Source: Streptosporangium sp040640155 (GTDB lineage Bacteria > Actinomycetota > Actinomycetes > Streptosporangiales > Streptosporangiaceae). Taken from it: a DNA stretch of 64,000 bases. Of this stretch, positions 1 to 8,478 are shown in pieces. The DNA is taken from positions 62,001 to 126,000 of the forward strand of contig NZ_JBFABE010000016.1 of the NCBI RefSeq assembly GCF_040640155.1. The letters are read 5' to 3'. A program made the translations under genes and the position numbers. The notes under the pieces are model-generated. The model saw only the letters and a program-made list of their open reading frames with translations. It was not told the origin of the DNA and made no database searches. Position 1 is the stretch's first letter. Each line of letters opens with the position of its first letter.

Positions 1-39
1 GCGGCGGCCGAGGCCGGGCCGCTCCTCGCGGCCCAGTGA
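1..39 (+). CDS. 3' end of an upstream gene (partial)
   Basis: Only the last 12 codons plus TGA (37-39) lie in the window, ending in residues GPLLAAQ. The stop overlaps the start of the next permease (GTGATG at 36-41), so it belongs to the same operon. By gene order in such operons it would be the sugar-binding protein of the importer, but this short tail cannot prove that. Confidence 0.5.
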   Translation, partial: AAAEAGPLLAAQ

Positions 40-1007
40 TGGCCCTCCTGGCCGAGCGTGGCGGGGACCGGTCCGCGGCACGGTCGCGGACCGGCCTCCG
101 GGGCCTCCGGGGGACCCGGGGGACCCGCGGGACCTCGGGAAGGGGCCCGACCGGCCGCCGCAGGCTCGTCGGTCTCGTCTTCACCGCCCCGGTCCTGGTC
201 TACCTGGCCGTCTTCCAGCTCTTCCCGGTGCTGTACGGGTTCTACCTGAGTTTCACCAGCTACAGCCCGCTCGACCGCGGGGCGCCCCGGCCGGTCGGCG
301 TCGGCAACTACACGGCACTGCTCGGCTCGGCGGACTTCCTGAAGTCCCTGCGGGTGACCGTGCAGTTCGTCGCGGAGGTGCTGCCGTTCGCGGTCGGCAT
401 CGCGCTCGGCCTGGCGCTGCTGGCCAACCGGAGGATCCCCGGCATCGGGCTGCTGCGGGCCGGGCTGTTCCTGCCCCGCATCGTCCCGCTGACGGCGGTC
501 AGCCTGGTGTGGCTGTGGATGTACTCCCCGGACGGGTGGTTCAACGACCTCGCCGCCTCCCTCGGCCTCGCTCCCCGCGACTGGCTCCTCGACGAGGACA
601 GCGCCCTGCACTCGGTCGCGGTCATGCGGGTGTGGAAGGCCCTCGGCGGCAACATGGTGCTGTTCCTCGCCGGGCTCCAGGCGATCCCGGGCGTCCTGTA
701 CGAGGCCGCCAAGATGGACGGCGCGGGTGCCTGGGCGCGGTTCCGGCACGTGACGCTGCCGGGCCTGCGGCCGGTCATGGTCTACGTGGTCACGATCAAC
801 ATCGTCTACCTGTCGCAGTCGTTCGCCGAGATCTTCATCCTCACCGGCGGCGGGCCGCTGGGCTCGACGACGACCACCAACTACCTGATCTACCAGGAGG
901 CGTTCCAGAACAACCGGTTCGGCTCCGCCAGTGCCATGGCCTTCGTGCTGTTCGCGGCGATCTTCGCCTTCGCGCTCGTCGCGATGCGCGGGAACGGGAG
1001 GAAGTGA
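36..1007 (+). CDS. Carbohydrate ABC transporter permease (MalF/UgpA type)
   Basis: Inner-membrane subunit of a CUT1-family sugar importer. The 323-residue product has about six membrane segments and the ATPase-docking EAA loop near residue 223 (EAAKMDGAGAWARF). The first 40 residues are a basic, repetitive GLRG/GTRG tail before the first membrane helix, unusual but probably cytoplasmic. The start is GTG 36 or ATG 39; both overlap the stop of the upstream gene. The stop (1005-1007) overlaps the next ATG, so the two permeases are translationally coupled. No ATPase gene is visible, so a shared MsiK-type ATPase probably serves it. The substrate is unknown. Confidence 0.93.
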   Translation: MMALLAERGGDRSAARSRTGLRGLRGTRGTRGTSGRGPTGRRRLVGLVFTAPVLVYLAVFQLFPVLYGFYLSFTSYSPLDRGAPRPVGVGNYTALLGSADFLKSLRVTVQFVAEVLPFAVGIALGLALLANRRIPGIGLLRAGLFLPRIVPLTAVSLVWLWMYSPDGWFNDLAASLGLAPRDWLLDEDSALHSVAVMRVWKALGGNMVLFLAGLQAIPGVLYEAAKMDGAGAWARFRHVTLPGLRPVMVYVVTINIVYLSQSFAEIFILTGGGPLGSTTTTNYLIYQEAFQNNRFGSASAMAFVLFAAIFAFALVAMRGNGRK

Positions 1008-1858
1008 TGCGCAGGCCGGGGTCCGTGGTCGCGCTGGTCATCGCCACGCTGCTGGTGCTCGTCCCGTTCTGGTGGATGGTCTCGATCGCCTTCAAGCCCG
1101 AGTCGGAGGTGTTCTCGGCCGAGCCGAGGCTGCTGCCGGACGACCCGGTGCTCGACAACTTCTCCGTCGCCCTGGACGCGGGCAACCTCGCCACCGCGAT
1201 GACGAACTCGCTGGTCGTCGCCCTGCTGGTCGTCGTCGCCAACTGCGTGTTCACGCTGCTGGCCGGGTACGCCTTCGCCAAGCTGCCCTACCGGGGAAGC
1301 AACGCGATCTTCATGACGATCGTCGCGACCACGATGGTCCCGGTGGCGGTGACCGTCATCCCGCTGTTCCTGATCGCCAAGGGCATCCCGCTGACGGGCG
1401 GGAACGACGTCCTCGGGCGGGGCGGCTCCGGGCTGCTCGACTCGCTGGCGGGGCTGACCCTGCCGCACCTGATCGGGCCCCTCAACGTCTTCCTGGCCCG
1501 GCAGTACTTCATGGGGCTCCCCGACGAGCTGGGGGAGGCCGCCCGCGTCGACGGCGCGAGCGAGTTCAGGCTCTTCTGGAGGATCTACCTGCCGCTGGCG
1601 AGGCCGCTGGTCGCGACCGTCGCGGTGTTCGCCTTCACCGCCGTCTGGGACGACTTCCTCTGGCCGCTCGTCATCACGAGCTCGCCGGGGACGCAGACCG
1701 TCCAGCTCGCCCTGAGCCAGTTCCTGACCGGCGGGAACGTCGCCTACGGGCCCGCCATGGCCGGCTCGGTGCTGGTGCTGCTGCCGGTCCTGGCCGTCTT
1801 CGTCTTCAACCAACGCAGTTTCGTCGCCGGTCTGTCCGAGGGCGGCGTGAAGGGATGA
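1007..1858 (+). CDS. Carbohydrate ABC transporter permease (MalG/UgpE type)
   Basis: Second permease of the same CUT1 importer, 283 residues. The EAA loop reads EAARVDGASEFRLF and the protein ends in a typical MalG-like GLSEGGVKG tail. The chosen ATG (1007) shares its A with the TGA of the preceding permease, and its own TGA (1856-1858) overlaps the ATG of the oxidoreductase that follows. This tight coupling makes the three genes one transcription unit. An open frame extends further upstream but only overlaps the first permease. Confidence 0.93.
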   Translation: MRRPGSVVALVIATLLVLVPFWWMVSIAFKPESEVFSAEPRLLPDDPVLDNFSVALDAGNLATAMTNSLVVALLVVVANCVFTLLAGYAFAKLPYRGSNAIFMTIVATTMVPVAVTVIPLFLIAKGIPLTGGNDVLGRGGSGLLDSLAGLTLPHLIGPLNVFLARQYFMGLPDELGEAARVDGASEFRLFWRIYLPLARPLVATVAVFAFTAVWDDFLWPLVITSSPGTQTVQLALSQFLTGGNVAYGPAMAGSVLVLLPVLAVFVFNQRSFVAGLSEGGVKG

Positions 1859-3489
1859 TCATGCAGGAGACGCACGCGCCGGTGCTGGTGGTCGGCGGAG
1901 GCCTCGGCGGTGTCGCCGCGGCGCTGACCGCCGCGCGACTCGGCCGGCGGGTGGTGCTCACCGAGGAGACCGACTGGCTGGGCGGCCAGCTCACCAGCCA
2001 GGCGGTCCCGCCGGACGAGAACCCGTGGATCGAGTCGCGCTACGCCTCGCCGAGCTACCGCAGGCTGCGCGAGGGCATCCGCGGCCACTACCGCCGCAAC
2101 TACCCGCTGCGCCCCTCGGTGGCCGCGCAGCGCCTGCTCAACCCGGGGCTCGGCGTGGTCAGCGGGCTGTGCCACGAGCCGCGGGCGGCGCTGGCCGTCA
2201 TCGAGGAGATGCTCGCGCCGTACCGGACCGCGGGGCTGGTCACCGTGCTGCTGCGGCACGCGCCCGTGGCGGCCGAGGTGACGGGCGACCGGGTCGACGC
2301 GGTCACCTTCGCCCGGCCCGACGGGACCGAGCTGGTCGTGACGGCCGACTACGTCGTGGACGCCACCGATCTGGGCGACCTGCTCCCGCTGGCCGGGGTC
2401 GAGCACGTGGTGGGCGCCGAGGGTGTCGACGACACCGGGGAGCCGCACGCCGCGCCCGTGGCCGACCCCCTCGACCAGCAGGCCGTGAGCTGGTGCTTCC
2501 CGCTGGAGTACCGGCCGGGCGAGGACCACACGATCGACCGCCCGGCGGGGTACGCCCACTGGAGCACCCACCGGCCGCCGTTCTGGCCCGGACCCCAGCT
2601 CTCCTGGACCGACGTCGAACCGATCGACCTGTCGGTGCGCTCGCGCGGCCTGTTCCACGACAACGGGCACGTCCCCGGGAAGCACGACCTGTGGCACTTC
2701 CGCCGGATCGTGGCCGCCGAGCAGTACGAGCCCGGCGTCATCTCCCACGACGTCACCCTGGTGAACTGGCCGCAGATCGACTACTGGGACCGGCCGCTGA
2801 TCGGCCCGGGCGCCGACCGGGAGGCCGCGCTGGCCGGTGCCCGCGACCTGTCGCTGTCGTTCCTGTACTGGATGCAGACCGAGGCCGGATACCCGGGCCT
2901 GCGTCCGCGCCCCGACCTCGTCGGCACCGAGGACGGCCTGGCCAAGGCGGTGTACGTCCGCGAGTCGCGGCGGATCAGGGCCGAGTTCACCGTGCTGGAG
3001 CAGCACGTCGGGGTCCAGGCGCGCGCCGGTTCCGGCGGGTCGCCCGGCGGGCCCCTCGCCGGGTCCGAGGTGTTCGCCGACGCGGTCGGGCTCGGCTCCT
3101 ACCGGATCGACCTGCACCCGAGCACGTCGGGCCGCACCTACGTCGACGTGGACTGCTACCCCTTCCAGATCCCGCTCGGCGCGCTGCTGCCGCAGCGGGT
3201 CGACAACCTGCTGCCCGCGAACAAGAACATCGGCACCACCCACGTCACCAACGGCTGCTACCGGCTCCACCCGGTCGAGTGGAGCATCGGCGAGGCCGTG
3301 GGCGCGCTGGTGGCCCAGGCCCTCGACACCGACCTGCCGCCGCGCAAGATCCGCTCCGACCCGGCCCGGCTCGCCGACTTCCGGCGGACGCTCACCGAGA
3401 CCCTGGGCGTCACCCTCGCCTGGCCGGAGGAGATCAGGACCACCCCGTGCGGCCGGCAGCCCGCCGTCCCCCAGCTCGTGGAGGACTGA
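1855..3489 (+). CDS. FAD-dependent oxidoreductase (FAD_oxidored family)
   Basis: A 544-residue flavoprotein with an N-terminal dinucleotide-binding GGGLGG fold (about residues 11-16) followed by an EE pair and WLGGQLTSQ, typical of the FAD-dependent oxidoreductase family Pfam PF12831. The substrate is unknown; members often sit with sugar importers and are presumed to oxidise or rearrange sugar derivatives. The start is ATG 1855, overlapping the permease stop; ATG 1861 is also possible and is better spaced from the AAGGG at 1850-1854. It is the last gene of the operon and a GC-rich hairpin follows the stop. Confidence 0.85.
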   Translation: MIMQETHAPVLVVGGGLGGVAAALTAARLGRRVVLTEETDWLGGQLTSQAVPPDENPWIESRYASPSYRRLREGIRGHYRRNYPLRPSVAAQRLLNPGLGVVSGLCHEPRAALAVIEEMLAPYRTAGLVTVLLRHAPVAAEVTGDRVDAVTFARPDGTELVVTADYVVDATDLGDLLPLAGVEHVVGAEGVDDTGEPHAAPVADPLDQQAVSWCFPLEYRPGEDHTIDRPAGYAHWSTHRPPFWPGPQLSWTDVEPIDLSVRSRGLFHDNGHVPGKHDLWHFRRIVAAEQYEPGVISHDVTLVNWPQIDYWDRPLIGPGADREAALAGARDLSLSFLYWMQTEAGYPGLRPRPDLVGTEDGLAKAVYVRESRRIRAEFTVLEQHVGVQARAGSGGSPGGPLAGSEVFADAVGLGSYRIDLHPSTSGRTYVDVDCYPFQIPLGALLPQRVDNLLPANKNIGTTHVTNGCYRLHPVEWSIGEAVGALVAQALDTDLPPRKIRSDPARLADFRRTLTETLGVTLAWPEEIRTTPCGRQPAVPQLVED

Positions 3490-3499
3490 CGCGACCGCG

Positions 3500-3526
3500 C
3501 CGGCCCGGCCCCGCCCGCCGGGCCGG
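3500..3526. terminator. Hairpin between convergent genes
   Basis: Stem CCGGCCCGGC (3500-3509) pairs exactly with 3517-3526 around a 7-nt loop. It lies between the convergent oxidoreductase and enoyl-CoA hydratase genes, so it may end transcription from both sides. There is no U-tract, as usual in such GC-rich genomes. Confidence 0.5.
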
Positions 3527-3553
3527 CCGGGCCGGGTCACCGGCGGCCGGGGA

Positions 3554-4369
3554 TCACTCGCCCCGGTAGACGGCCGGGCGCTTCTCGCGGAAGGCGCGCG
3601 AGCCCTCCTTGGCGTCCTGCGAGGCGATCACCGGCCAGCCCAGGCCGTCGGAGACCTTCAGGGCCTCCGCCTCGGCCATGCCCAGGGTCTCGCGGTAGGT
3701 GCGCAGGATGGCCTGGACGGCGAGCGGGCCGCACTCGGCGACCTGGGCGGCGATCTCCAGGGCGGCGGCCAGCGCCCGGCCGTCGGGGACGACCCGGTTG
3801 ACCAGGCCCATGGCCAGCGCCTCGGCGGCGGTGACGGCCCGGCCGGTCAGCAGGATGTCCATGGCGAAGGCGTAGGGGATCTGGCGGGGGAGGCGGACGG
3901 CCGAGCCGCCCATCGGGAACAGGGCGCGCCGCGCCTCGAACAGGCCGAGCGTCGCCGACTCGGCGACCACCCGCAGGTCGGTGCCGACCAGCAGCTCGGT
4001 GCCCCCGGCCACGGCGTACCCCTCGACCGCGCAGACGATCGGCTTGGTCGGCAGCGCCTCGGGGTCGCGGAGCAGGCCCTTCCAGTGGAAGTCCGGGATG
4101 GCCGCGGCCCGCTCCCTGACCCGGGGATCCTCCGAGGGCGTGCCCATGGCCTTGAGGTCGGCGCCCGCGCAGAACGTGCCGCCCGCGCCGGTCAGCACGG
4201 CGACGCGGACCCCGGGCTCGGCCGAGACGTACGCCCAGGCGTCGGCCAGGCCGACCAGCATGTCCGTGGAGAGGGCGTTCCTCGCCTCTGGCCGGTCCAG
4301 GGTGACGACGACCACGTGGCCGTCACGCTCGATCCGGCAGTGCGGGGTGCTGATCGTCAGAAGTTCCAC
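3554..4369 (-). CDS. Enoyl-CoA hydratase/isomerase (crotonase family)
   Basis: A 271-residue crotonase-fold protein. It has the substrate-binding segment RPEARNALS near the N-terminus, the oxyanion-hole region GTFCAGADLKAM, and a second conserved stretch EGYAVAGGTELLVGTDLRV where catalytic acids lie in hydratases. Family members hydrate 2-enoyl-CoAs or isomerise double bonds in beta-oxidation. It is divergent from the acyl-CoA synthetase/thiolase operon and shares with it a regulatory region holding KstR2-type palindromes, so it probably serves the same catabolic pathway. The exact substrate is not determined. Confidence 0.9.
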   Translation of the reverse strand: MELLTISTPHCRIERDGHVVVVTLDRPEARNALSTDMLVGLADAWAYVSAEPGVRVAVLTGAGGTFCAGADLKAMGTPSEDPRVRERAAAIPDFHWKGLLRDPEALPTKPIVCAVEGYAVAGGTELLVGTDLRVVAESATLGLFEARRALFPMGGSAVRLPRQIPYAFAMDILLTGRAVTAAEALAMGLVNRVVPDGRALAAALEIAAQVAECGPLAVQAILRTYRETLGMAEAEALKVSDGLGWPVIASQDAKEGSRAFREKRPAVYRGE

Positions 4370-4389
4370 GGGACGGCCTCCGTTTGTTA

Positions 4390-4403
4390 ACCAAGCACTT
4401 GTT
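4390..4403. promoter_or_regulatory. KstR2-like TetR operator, copy 1
   Basis: ACCAAGCACTTGTT matches the AnCAAGnnCTTGnT consensus described for mycobacterial KstR2 at every fixed position. It lies 21 bp upstream of the hydratase start on the minus strand, where a repressor would block that promoter. Confidence 0.65.
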
Positions 4404-4579
4404 CGGCAATCCTGGGTCGGACGTCACCCGCGCCACCAGGGCGCCCCGCCCGCGCCCGCCCGATCCGCGACGCCTGTCCGGACGGCCTCGCGCCGCCTCG
4501 AACCGCCGCTTCCGTCACGCCTTCCACGGCGGCGGGAGGCGTGAAAGGCTCGGAGCCGAGGGCGGGGCCGAACACTCTT

Positions 4580-4593
4580 ATCAAGCGCTTGCT
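4580..4593. promoter_or_regulatory. KstR2-like TetR operator, copy 2
   Basis: ATCAAGCGCTTGCT contains the perfect 10-bp palindrome CAAGCGCTTG and matches the same AnCAAGnnCTTGnT consensus. It lies 144 bp upstream of the acyl-CoA synthetase start and is placed to control the rightward operon. Confidence 0.65.
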
Positions 4594-4627
4594 CGGTGTG
4601 ACTCGCGGGGTTAGTCTGCCCATGCGT

Positions 4628-4645
4628 ACAAGAACGAATTCTTGT
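4628..4645. promoter_or_regulatory. Inverted repeat, possible TetR-family operator
   Basis: Arms ACAAGAA and TTCTTGT (7 bp each) flank a 4-nt spacer CGAA. The size and symmetry suit a TetR-family dimer, but the sequence differs from the two CAAGnnCTTG sites, so a second regulator may act on the rightward promoter. Confidence 0.45.
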
Positions 4646-4736
4646 TCCATCTTTCCCGTCCCGCCAGGCTTTGAAGCAAAAAAGAGAACGTGATTCACTC
4701 CGGTGGGACGGGGCCTTTCGACAGAGAGGACGGCCG

Positions 4737-6287
4737 ATGGGCACGCTCGGTTTCTGGAGACTGGCCCAGGCGGACCCCACCTGGGTGGCCGCGGTGGACC
4801 CGGACGGCACCGAACACCGCGCCGGCGACCTCCTGGCCCGTGCCAACCGGCTCGTCCACGGCCTGCGCGACCTCGGCCTGCGGCCCGGTGACGGCGTGTG
4901 CGGCCTCGTGCCCAACGGCTCCGACGGGCTCGTCCTCTACCTGGCCGCCCTCCAGGCCGGGTGGTACTACACCCCGGTCAACTGGCACCTCACCGGCCCC
5001 GAGATCGGCTACATCGTCGCCGACAGCGAGGCCGGGGCGTTCTTCGTGGACGAGCGCCACGCCGAGGAGGGCATGCGCGGCGCCGCCGCGTCCGGCATCG
5101 CCCCCGACCGGGTCTTCGCGTTCGGACGGGTGCGGGGGGCGCGGCCGGTCTCGGACCTGACCGAGGGGCGGCCGGACACCGCCCCGGCCGACCGCACCGC
5201 GGGCGCCACCATGCACTACACCTCCGGCACCACCGGCAGGCCCAAGGGGGTGCGCCGCGCGCTCAGCGGCCTGGACCCCGACGACGCCGCCGAGCTGATG
5301 ACGTTCCTGCTCTCCCTGTTCGGCGTCACCCCGCGCGGGGAGAACGCCCACCTGGTCACCTCGCCGAACTACCACACCGCGGTCACCCAGTTCGGCGGGA
5401 CGGCCCTGCACATGGGACACACCCTCGTCTACATGGACCGGTGGGACGCCGAGGAGACGCTGCGGCTCTGCGAGAGGTACCGCGTGACCAGCTCGCACAT
5501 GGTCCCCACCCACTTCAAGCGCCTGCTCGCGCTCCCCGCCGGGACGCGGGCGAAGTACGACCTGTCCTCGCTCCGGTGGATGATCCACGCCGCCGCCCCC
5601 TGCCCGGTCCCGGTGAAGTGGGCGATGCTCGAATGGTGGGGCGACTGCATCTACGAGTACTACGCCGCGACCGAGGGCGGCGGCACCATCGCCACCCCCG
5701 AGGGGTGGAAGCGCCACCCCGGCACGGTCGGCACGGCCTGGCCGATCAGCGAGCTGCTCATCGTGGACGAGGACATGGAGCCCGTCCCGGCCGGGACCCC
5801 GGGCACCGTCTACATGAAGATGGCGGGCGTCGCCTTCGAGTACAAGGGCGACCCGGCCAAGACGGCGGCGAACCGGCTGCGCGACCACTTCACCGTCGGC
5901 GACATCGGCTACCTCAACGAGGAGGGCTTCCTGTTCCTCTGCGACCGCAAGGCCGACATGATCATCTCGGGCGGGGCCAACATCTACCCGGCCGAGATCG
6001 AGAACGAGCTGATGGTCCACCCCAAGGTCGCGGACGTGGCCGTGTTCGGCGTCCCCGACGACGAGTGGGGCGAGCAGATCAAGGCCGTGGTCGAGCCCGC
6101 CGCCGGGGTGGACCCCTCGCCCGAGCTGGCCGCCGAGCTGGTCGAGTCGCTCCGGGGCCGCCTGGCGAGGATGAAGTGGCCCCGCTCCGTGGACTTCATC
6201 GCGGAGATGCCCCGCGAGCCCAACGGCAAGCTCCTCAAACGCAAGCTGCGTGACCCGTACTGGGAGGGACACGAACGTGCCATCTAG
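4737..6287 (+). CDS. Acyl-CoA synthetase (AMP-forming, FadD type)
   Basis: A 516-residue ANL-superfamily enzyme that activates a carboxylic acid to its CoA thioester via an acyl-adenylate. The P-loop-like motif TSGTTGRPKG is at about 162-171, the adenylate-binding YEYYAATEGGG in the middle, GDIGYLNEEGFLFLCDR leads into the C-terminal domain, and the catalytic lysine lies in NGKLLKRKLR near the end. ATG 4737 is preceded by GAGAGGA at 4722-4728; the open frame extends upstream but lacks such a site. It is the first gene of the rightward operon and overlaps the DUF35 gene by 11 bp. Confidence 0.92.
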   Translation: MGTLGFWRLAQADPTWVAAVDPDGTEHRAGDLLARANRLVHGLRDLGLRPGDGVCGLVPNGSDGLVLYLAALQAGWYYTPVNWHLTGPEIGYIVADSEAGAFFVDERHAEEGMRGAAASGIAPDRVFAFGRVRGARPVSDLTEGRPDTAPADRTAGATMHYTSGTTGRPKGVRRALSGLDPDDAAELMTFLLSLFGVTPRGENAHLVTSPNYHTAVTQFGGTALHMGHTLVYMDRWDAEETLRLCERYRVTSSHMVPTHFKRLLALPAGTRAKYDLSSLRWMIHAAAPCPVPVKWAMLEWWGDCIYEYYAATEGGGTIATPEGWKRHPGTVGTAWPISELLIVDEDMEPVPAGTPGTVYMKMAGVAFEYKGDPAKTAANRLRDHFTVGDIGYLNEEGFLFLCDRKADMIISGGANIYPAEIENELMVHPKVADVAVFGVPDDEWGEQIKAVVEPAAGVDPSPELAAELVESLRGRLARMKWPRSVDFIAEMPREPNGKLLKRKLRDPYWEGHERAI

Positions 6288-7308
6288 CGAGACCGCCGGG
6301 CACCCCGGCGACGGCGGCGACCACGGCGGCGACCACGGCGGGAACGGTGGCGGGAACGGTGGCGGGAACGGTGGCGGGAGCGGGGGCGGGGACGGTGGCG
6401 GGAGCGGGGGCGGGGACGGCGGCGCGCCGCGGGCGACGCACGTGCTGGAGTTCCCCGGCGGCTACACCCGCACGACCGGACCGGTGATCGGGCGCTTCCT
6501 GACCGAGCTGCGCGACGGGCGCCTCGTCGGGGTCCGCACGGCCGCCGGGCGGACGCTGGTGCCGCCGCTGGAGTACGACCCCGACACCGGCGAGTCGGTC
6601 ACCGGCGAGTACGTCGAGGTCGGCCCGGCCGGCACCGTGGAGAGCTGGGCGTGGGTGAGCACCCCGCGCAAGGGCCACCCGCTGGACCGGCCGTTCGCCT
6701 GGGCGCTGATCCGGCCGGACGGCGCCGACACCGCGCTGGTGCACGCGGTCGACGCGGGCGACGTCAAGGCGATGCGCCCGGGGCTGCGGGTCCGCCCCCG
6801 CTGGCGGGCCGCGCGCACCGGCCACATCACCGACATCGAGAGCTTCGTCCCCGAGGTCACCCGGATCGTCTCCGAGGTCCGCGTCGAGTACACCGTCACC
6901 CCCGGCCTGGCGCTGACCCGCTTCCTGGAGGGGGTCGCCCAGGGCGTGCTCATCGGCTGCCGGTGCGGCACCTGCGGGAAGGTCTACGTGCCCTACCGGC
7001 TCTCCTGTCCCGAGTGCGGCGTCACGATCACCGAGGAGACGGTCGTGCCCGACACCGGCACGATCACGACCTTCGCCATCAACAACCTGCCCGACCCGCG
7101 CGCGCCCGAGGTGCCGTTCGTCTCGGCGTACATCCGGCTGGACGGCACCGACATCCCGATGATCGCGCTGGTCGGCGGGGTCCCGGCGCACGAGGTGCGC
7201 CAGGGCATGCGGGTGCGGGCCGTGTGGGTGCCCGAGGAGGAACGGACGATGTCAATGTCGAACATCAGGTGGTTCACCCCCACCGGCGAGCCGGACGTGG
7301 AGCTGTAG
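6277..7308 (+). CDS. Two-module DUF35 OB-fold protein with zinc ribbon
   Basis: A 343-residue protein. Residues ~5-48 are a glycine-rich tract encoded by near-perfect DNA repeats. An OB-fold-like module follows (FLTELRDGRLVGVRTAAG...), then a second DUF35 module with zinc-ribbon cysteines C230, C233, C244 and C247 (CGTCGK...CPECG). DUF35 proteins are obligate partners of thiolase-fold enzymes, for example ChsH2 with the sterol side-chain aldolase Ltp2. The thiolase-like gene starts directly after the stop. GTG 6277 is chosen because GGGAGGGA (6261-6268) sits 8 bp upstream and the frame overlaps the synthetase stop. Confidence 0.85.
   Translation: MPSSETAGHPGDGGDHGGDHGGNGGGNGGGNGGGSGGGDGGGSGGGDGGAPRATHVLEFPGGYTRTTGPVIGRFLTELRDGRLVGVRTAAGRTLVPPLEYDPDTGESVTGEYVEVGPAGTVESWAWVSTPRKGHPLDRPFAWALIRPDGADTALVHAVDAGDVKAMRPGLRVRPRWRAARTGHITDIESFVPEVTRIVSEVRVEYTVTPGLALTRFLEGVAQGVLIGCRCGTCGKVYVPYRLSCPECGVTITEETVVPDTGTITTFAINNLPDPRAPEVPFVSAYIRLDGTDIPMIALVGGVPAHEVRQGMRVRAVWVPEEERTMSMSNIRWFTPTGEPDVEL
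6344..6423 (+). repeat. In-frame glycine-rich DNA repeat
   Basis: Repeats of GGCGGGAACGGT and GGCGGGGACGGT encode the runs NGG and DGGG near the N-terminus of the DUF35 protein. The unit length is a multiple of three, so changes in copy number would keep the frame. Confidence 0.75.
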
Positions 7309-8328
7309 ATGCGCGAGACAGCGATCGTGGCGTTCGCGCAGACCCGGCACAGCGCCGTCGACGAGGGACAGAGCGAGTCCGAGCTGATCCTGCCGCCGCT
7401 GGAGGAGGTCAGGGCCGCGACCGGGCTTCGCACGTTCGGCTTCACCTGCTCGGGGTCGTGCGACTACCTGGCGGGCGCGCCGTTCTCCTTCGTCTCCGCG
7501 CTGGACGCGCTCGGCGCCTGGCCGCCGATCTCCGAGAGCCACGTGGAGATGGACGCGGCCTGGGCGCTGTACGAGGCGTGGGTCAGGCTCCAGCACGGCG
7601 ACGTCGACACGGCCCTGGTCTACGGCTTCGGCAAGTCCTCCCAGGGCGACCTGCGGGAGATCATGACGCTCCAGCTCGACCCGTACTACCTGGCCCCGCT
7701 CGGCCTGGACCAGGTCTCCTTCGCGGCGCTGCAGGCGTCGGCGGTGGGCGCCGACCGGGCCGAGCTGGACGAGATCGTGCGGCGCAGCCGCGCCGACGGC
7801 CGCGCCAACCCGCGCGCCCTGGACCTGCCGGACCCGGAGGGGGACGAGGCCGAGGTCGCGCCGCTGCGGCCGTACGACATCGCGCCGATCACCGACGGCG
7901 CCGCCGCGGTGGTGCTGGCCGCGGGGGACGCGGCCAGGGAGCTCGCCGAGCGCCCGGCCTGGATCACCGGGATCGCCCACCGGATCGAGCCGCACTACCT
8001 GGGCATGCGCGACCTGGCCCGGTCGGTCTCGGCGGCCGACGCGGCGCGGGCCGCGGGGGTCGGCAAGGGCGGCGTCGACGTGGCCGAGCTGCACGCGCAG
8101 TTCAGCCACGAGGAGGTCGTGCTGCGCCGGGCGCTGGAGCTGCCCGAGGGCACCCGGATCAACCCGAGCGGCGGCCCGCTGGCCGCCAACCCGGTCATGG
8201 CCACCGGCCTGATCAGGCTCGGCGAGGCGGCCGGGCGCATCCTGGACGGCAGCGCCGGCCGCGTCGTCGGGCACGCCACCGCCGGCCCCTGCCTGCAGCA
8301 GAACCTCGTCGCCGTGATGGAGGCCTGA
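7309..8328 (+). CDS. Thiolase-fold protein (Ltp/SCP-x-like, possible retro-aldolase)
   Basis: A 339-residue member of the SCP-x/lipid-transfer-protein thiolase group. Visible marks are AIVAFAQTRHS at the N-terminus, FTCSGSCDYLAG, the C-terminal NPSGGPLAANPVMATGLIRLGEA block and HATAGPCLQQN near the end. It starts with no spacing after the DUF35 gene, the arrangement of Ltp2-ChsH2 retro-aldolases that cleave C-C bonds in steroid CoA esters. Whether it is an aldolase or a thiolase cannot be decided from sequence alone. It is shorter than classical thiolases (~390 residues). Confidence 0.8.
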   Translation: MRETAIVAFAQTRHSAVDEGQSESELILPPLEEVRAATGLRTFGFTCSGSCDYLAGAPFSFVSALDALGAWPPISESHVEMDAAWALYEAWVRLQHGDVDTALVYGFGKSSQGDLREIMTLQLDPYYLAPLGLDQVSFAALQASAVGADRAELDEIVRRSRADGRANPRALDLPDPEGDEAEVAPLRPYDIAPITDGAAAVVLAAGDAARELAERPAWITGIAHRIEPHYLGMRDLARSVSAADAARAAGVGKGGVDVAELHAQFSHEEVVLRRALELPEGTRINPSGGPLAANPVMATGLIRLGEAAGRILDGSAGRVVGHATAGPCLQQNLVAVMEA

Positions 8329-8331
8329 CCG

Positions 8332-8478
8332 ATGGATCCGGTGGAGCGGGGCGGGCGCGGCCTGGAGGGTCCGGGCGGTCCGGGCGGCTCGGACGGCTCG
8401 GGCGGTCCGGGCGGCTCGGGCGGTCCGGGCGGGCGGGGAAGCGAGCGAGGAACGGTGGGCGAGCATGAGCAGTGGTGA
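8332..8478 (+). CDS. Possible 48-residue Gly/Pro/Ser-rich peptide
   Basis: An open frame with an ATG three bases after the previous stop and a TGA that overlaps the start of the next thiolase gene. Its middle is a GPGGSGG-like run encoded by 9-bp repeats. It could be a translated linker that couples the two thiolase genes, or just a repeat with no stop. No homology can be claimed. Confidence 0.2.
   Translation: MDPVERGGRGLEGPGGPGGSDGSGGPGGSGGPGGRGSERGTVGEHEQW
8374..8436 (+). repeat. 9-bp tandem repeat, 7 units
   Basis: Seven consecutive units of GGCGGTCCG or close variants (GGCGGCTCG, GACGGCTCG; the last is GGCGGGCGG) fill the gap between the two thiolase genes. Confidence 0.85.

Noticed and set aside
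1744..3540. A 598-codon minus-strand frame across the FAD oxidoreductase
   Set aside because: Same GC-skew shadow effect; the translation is Arg/Val/Asp/Gly-rich without motifs and would overlap two well-supported genes.
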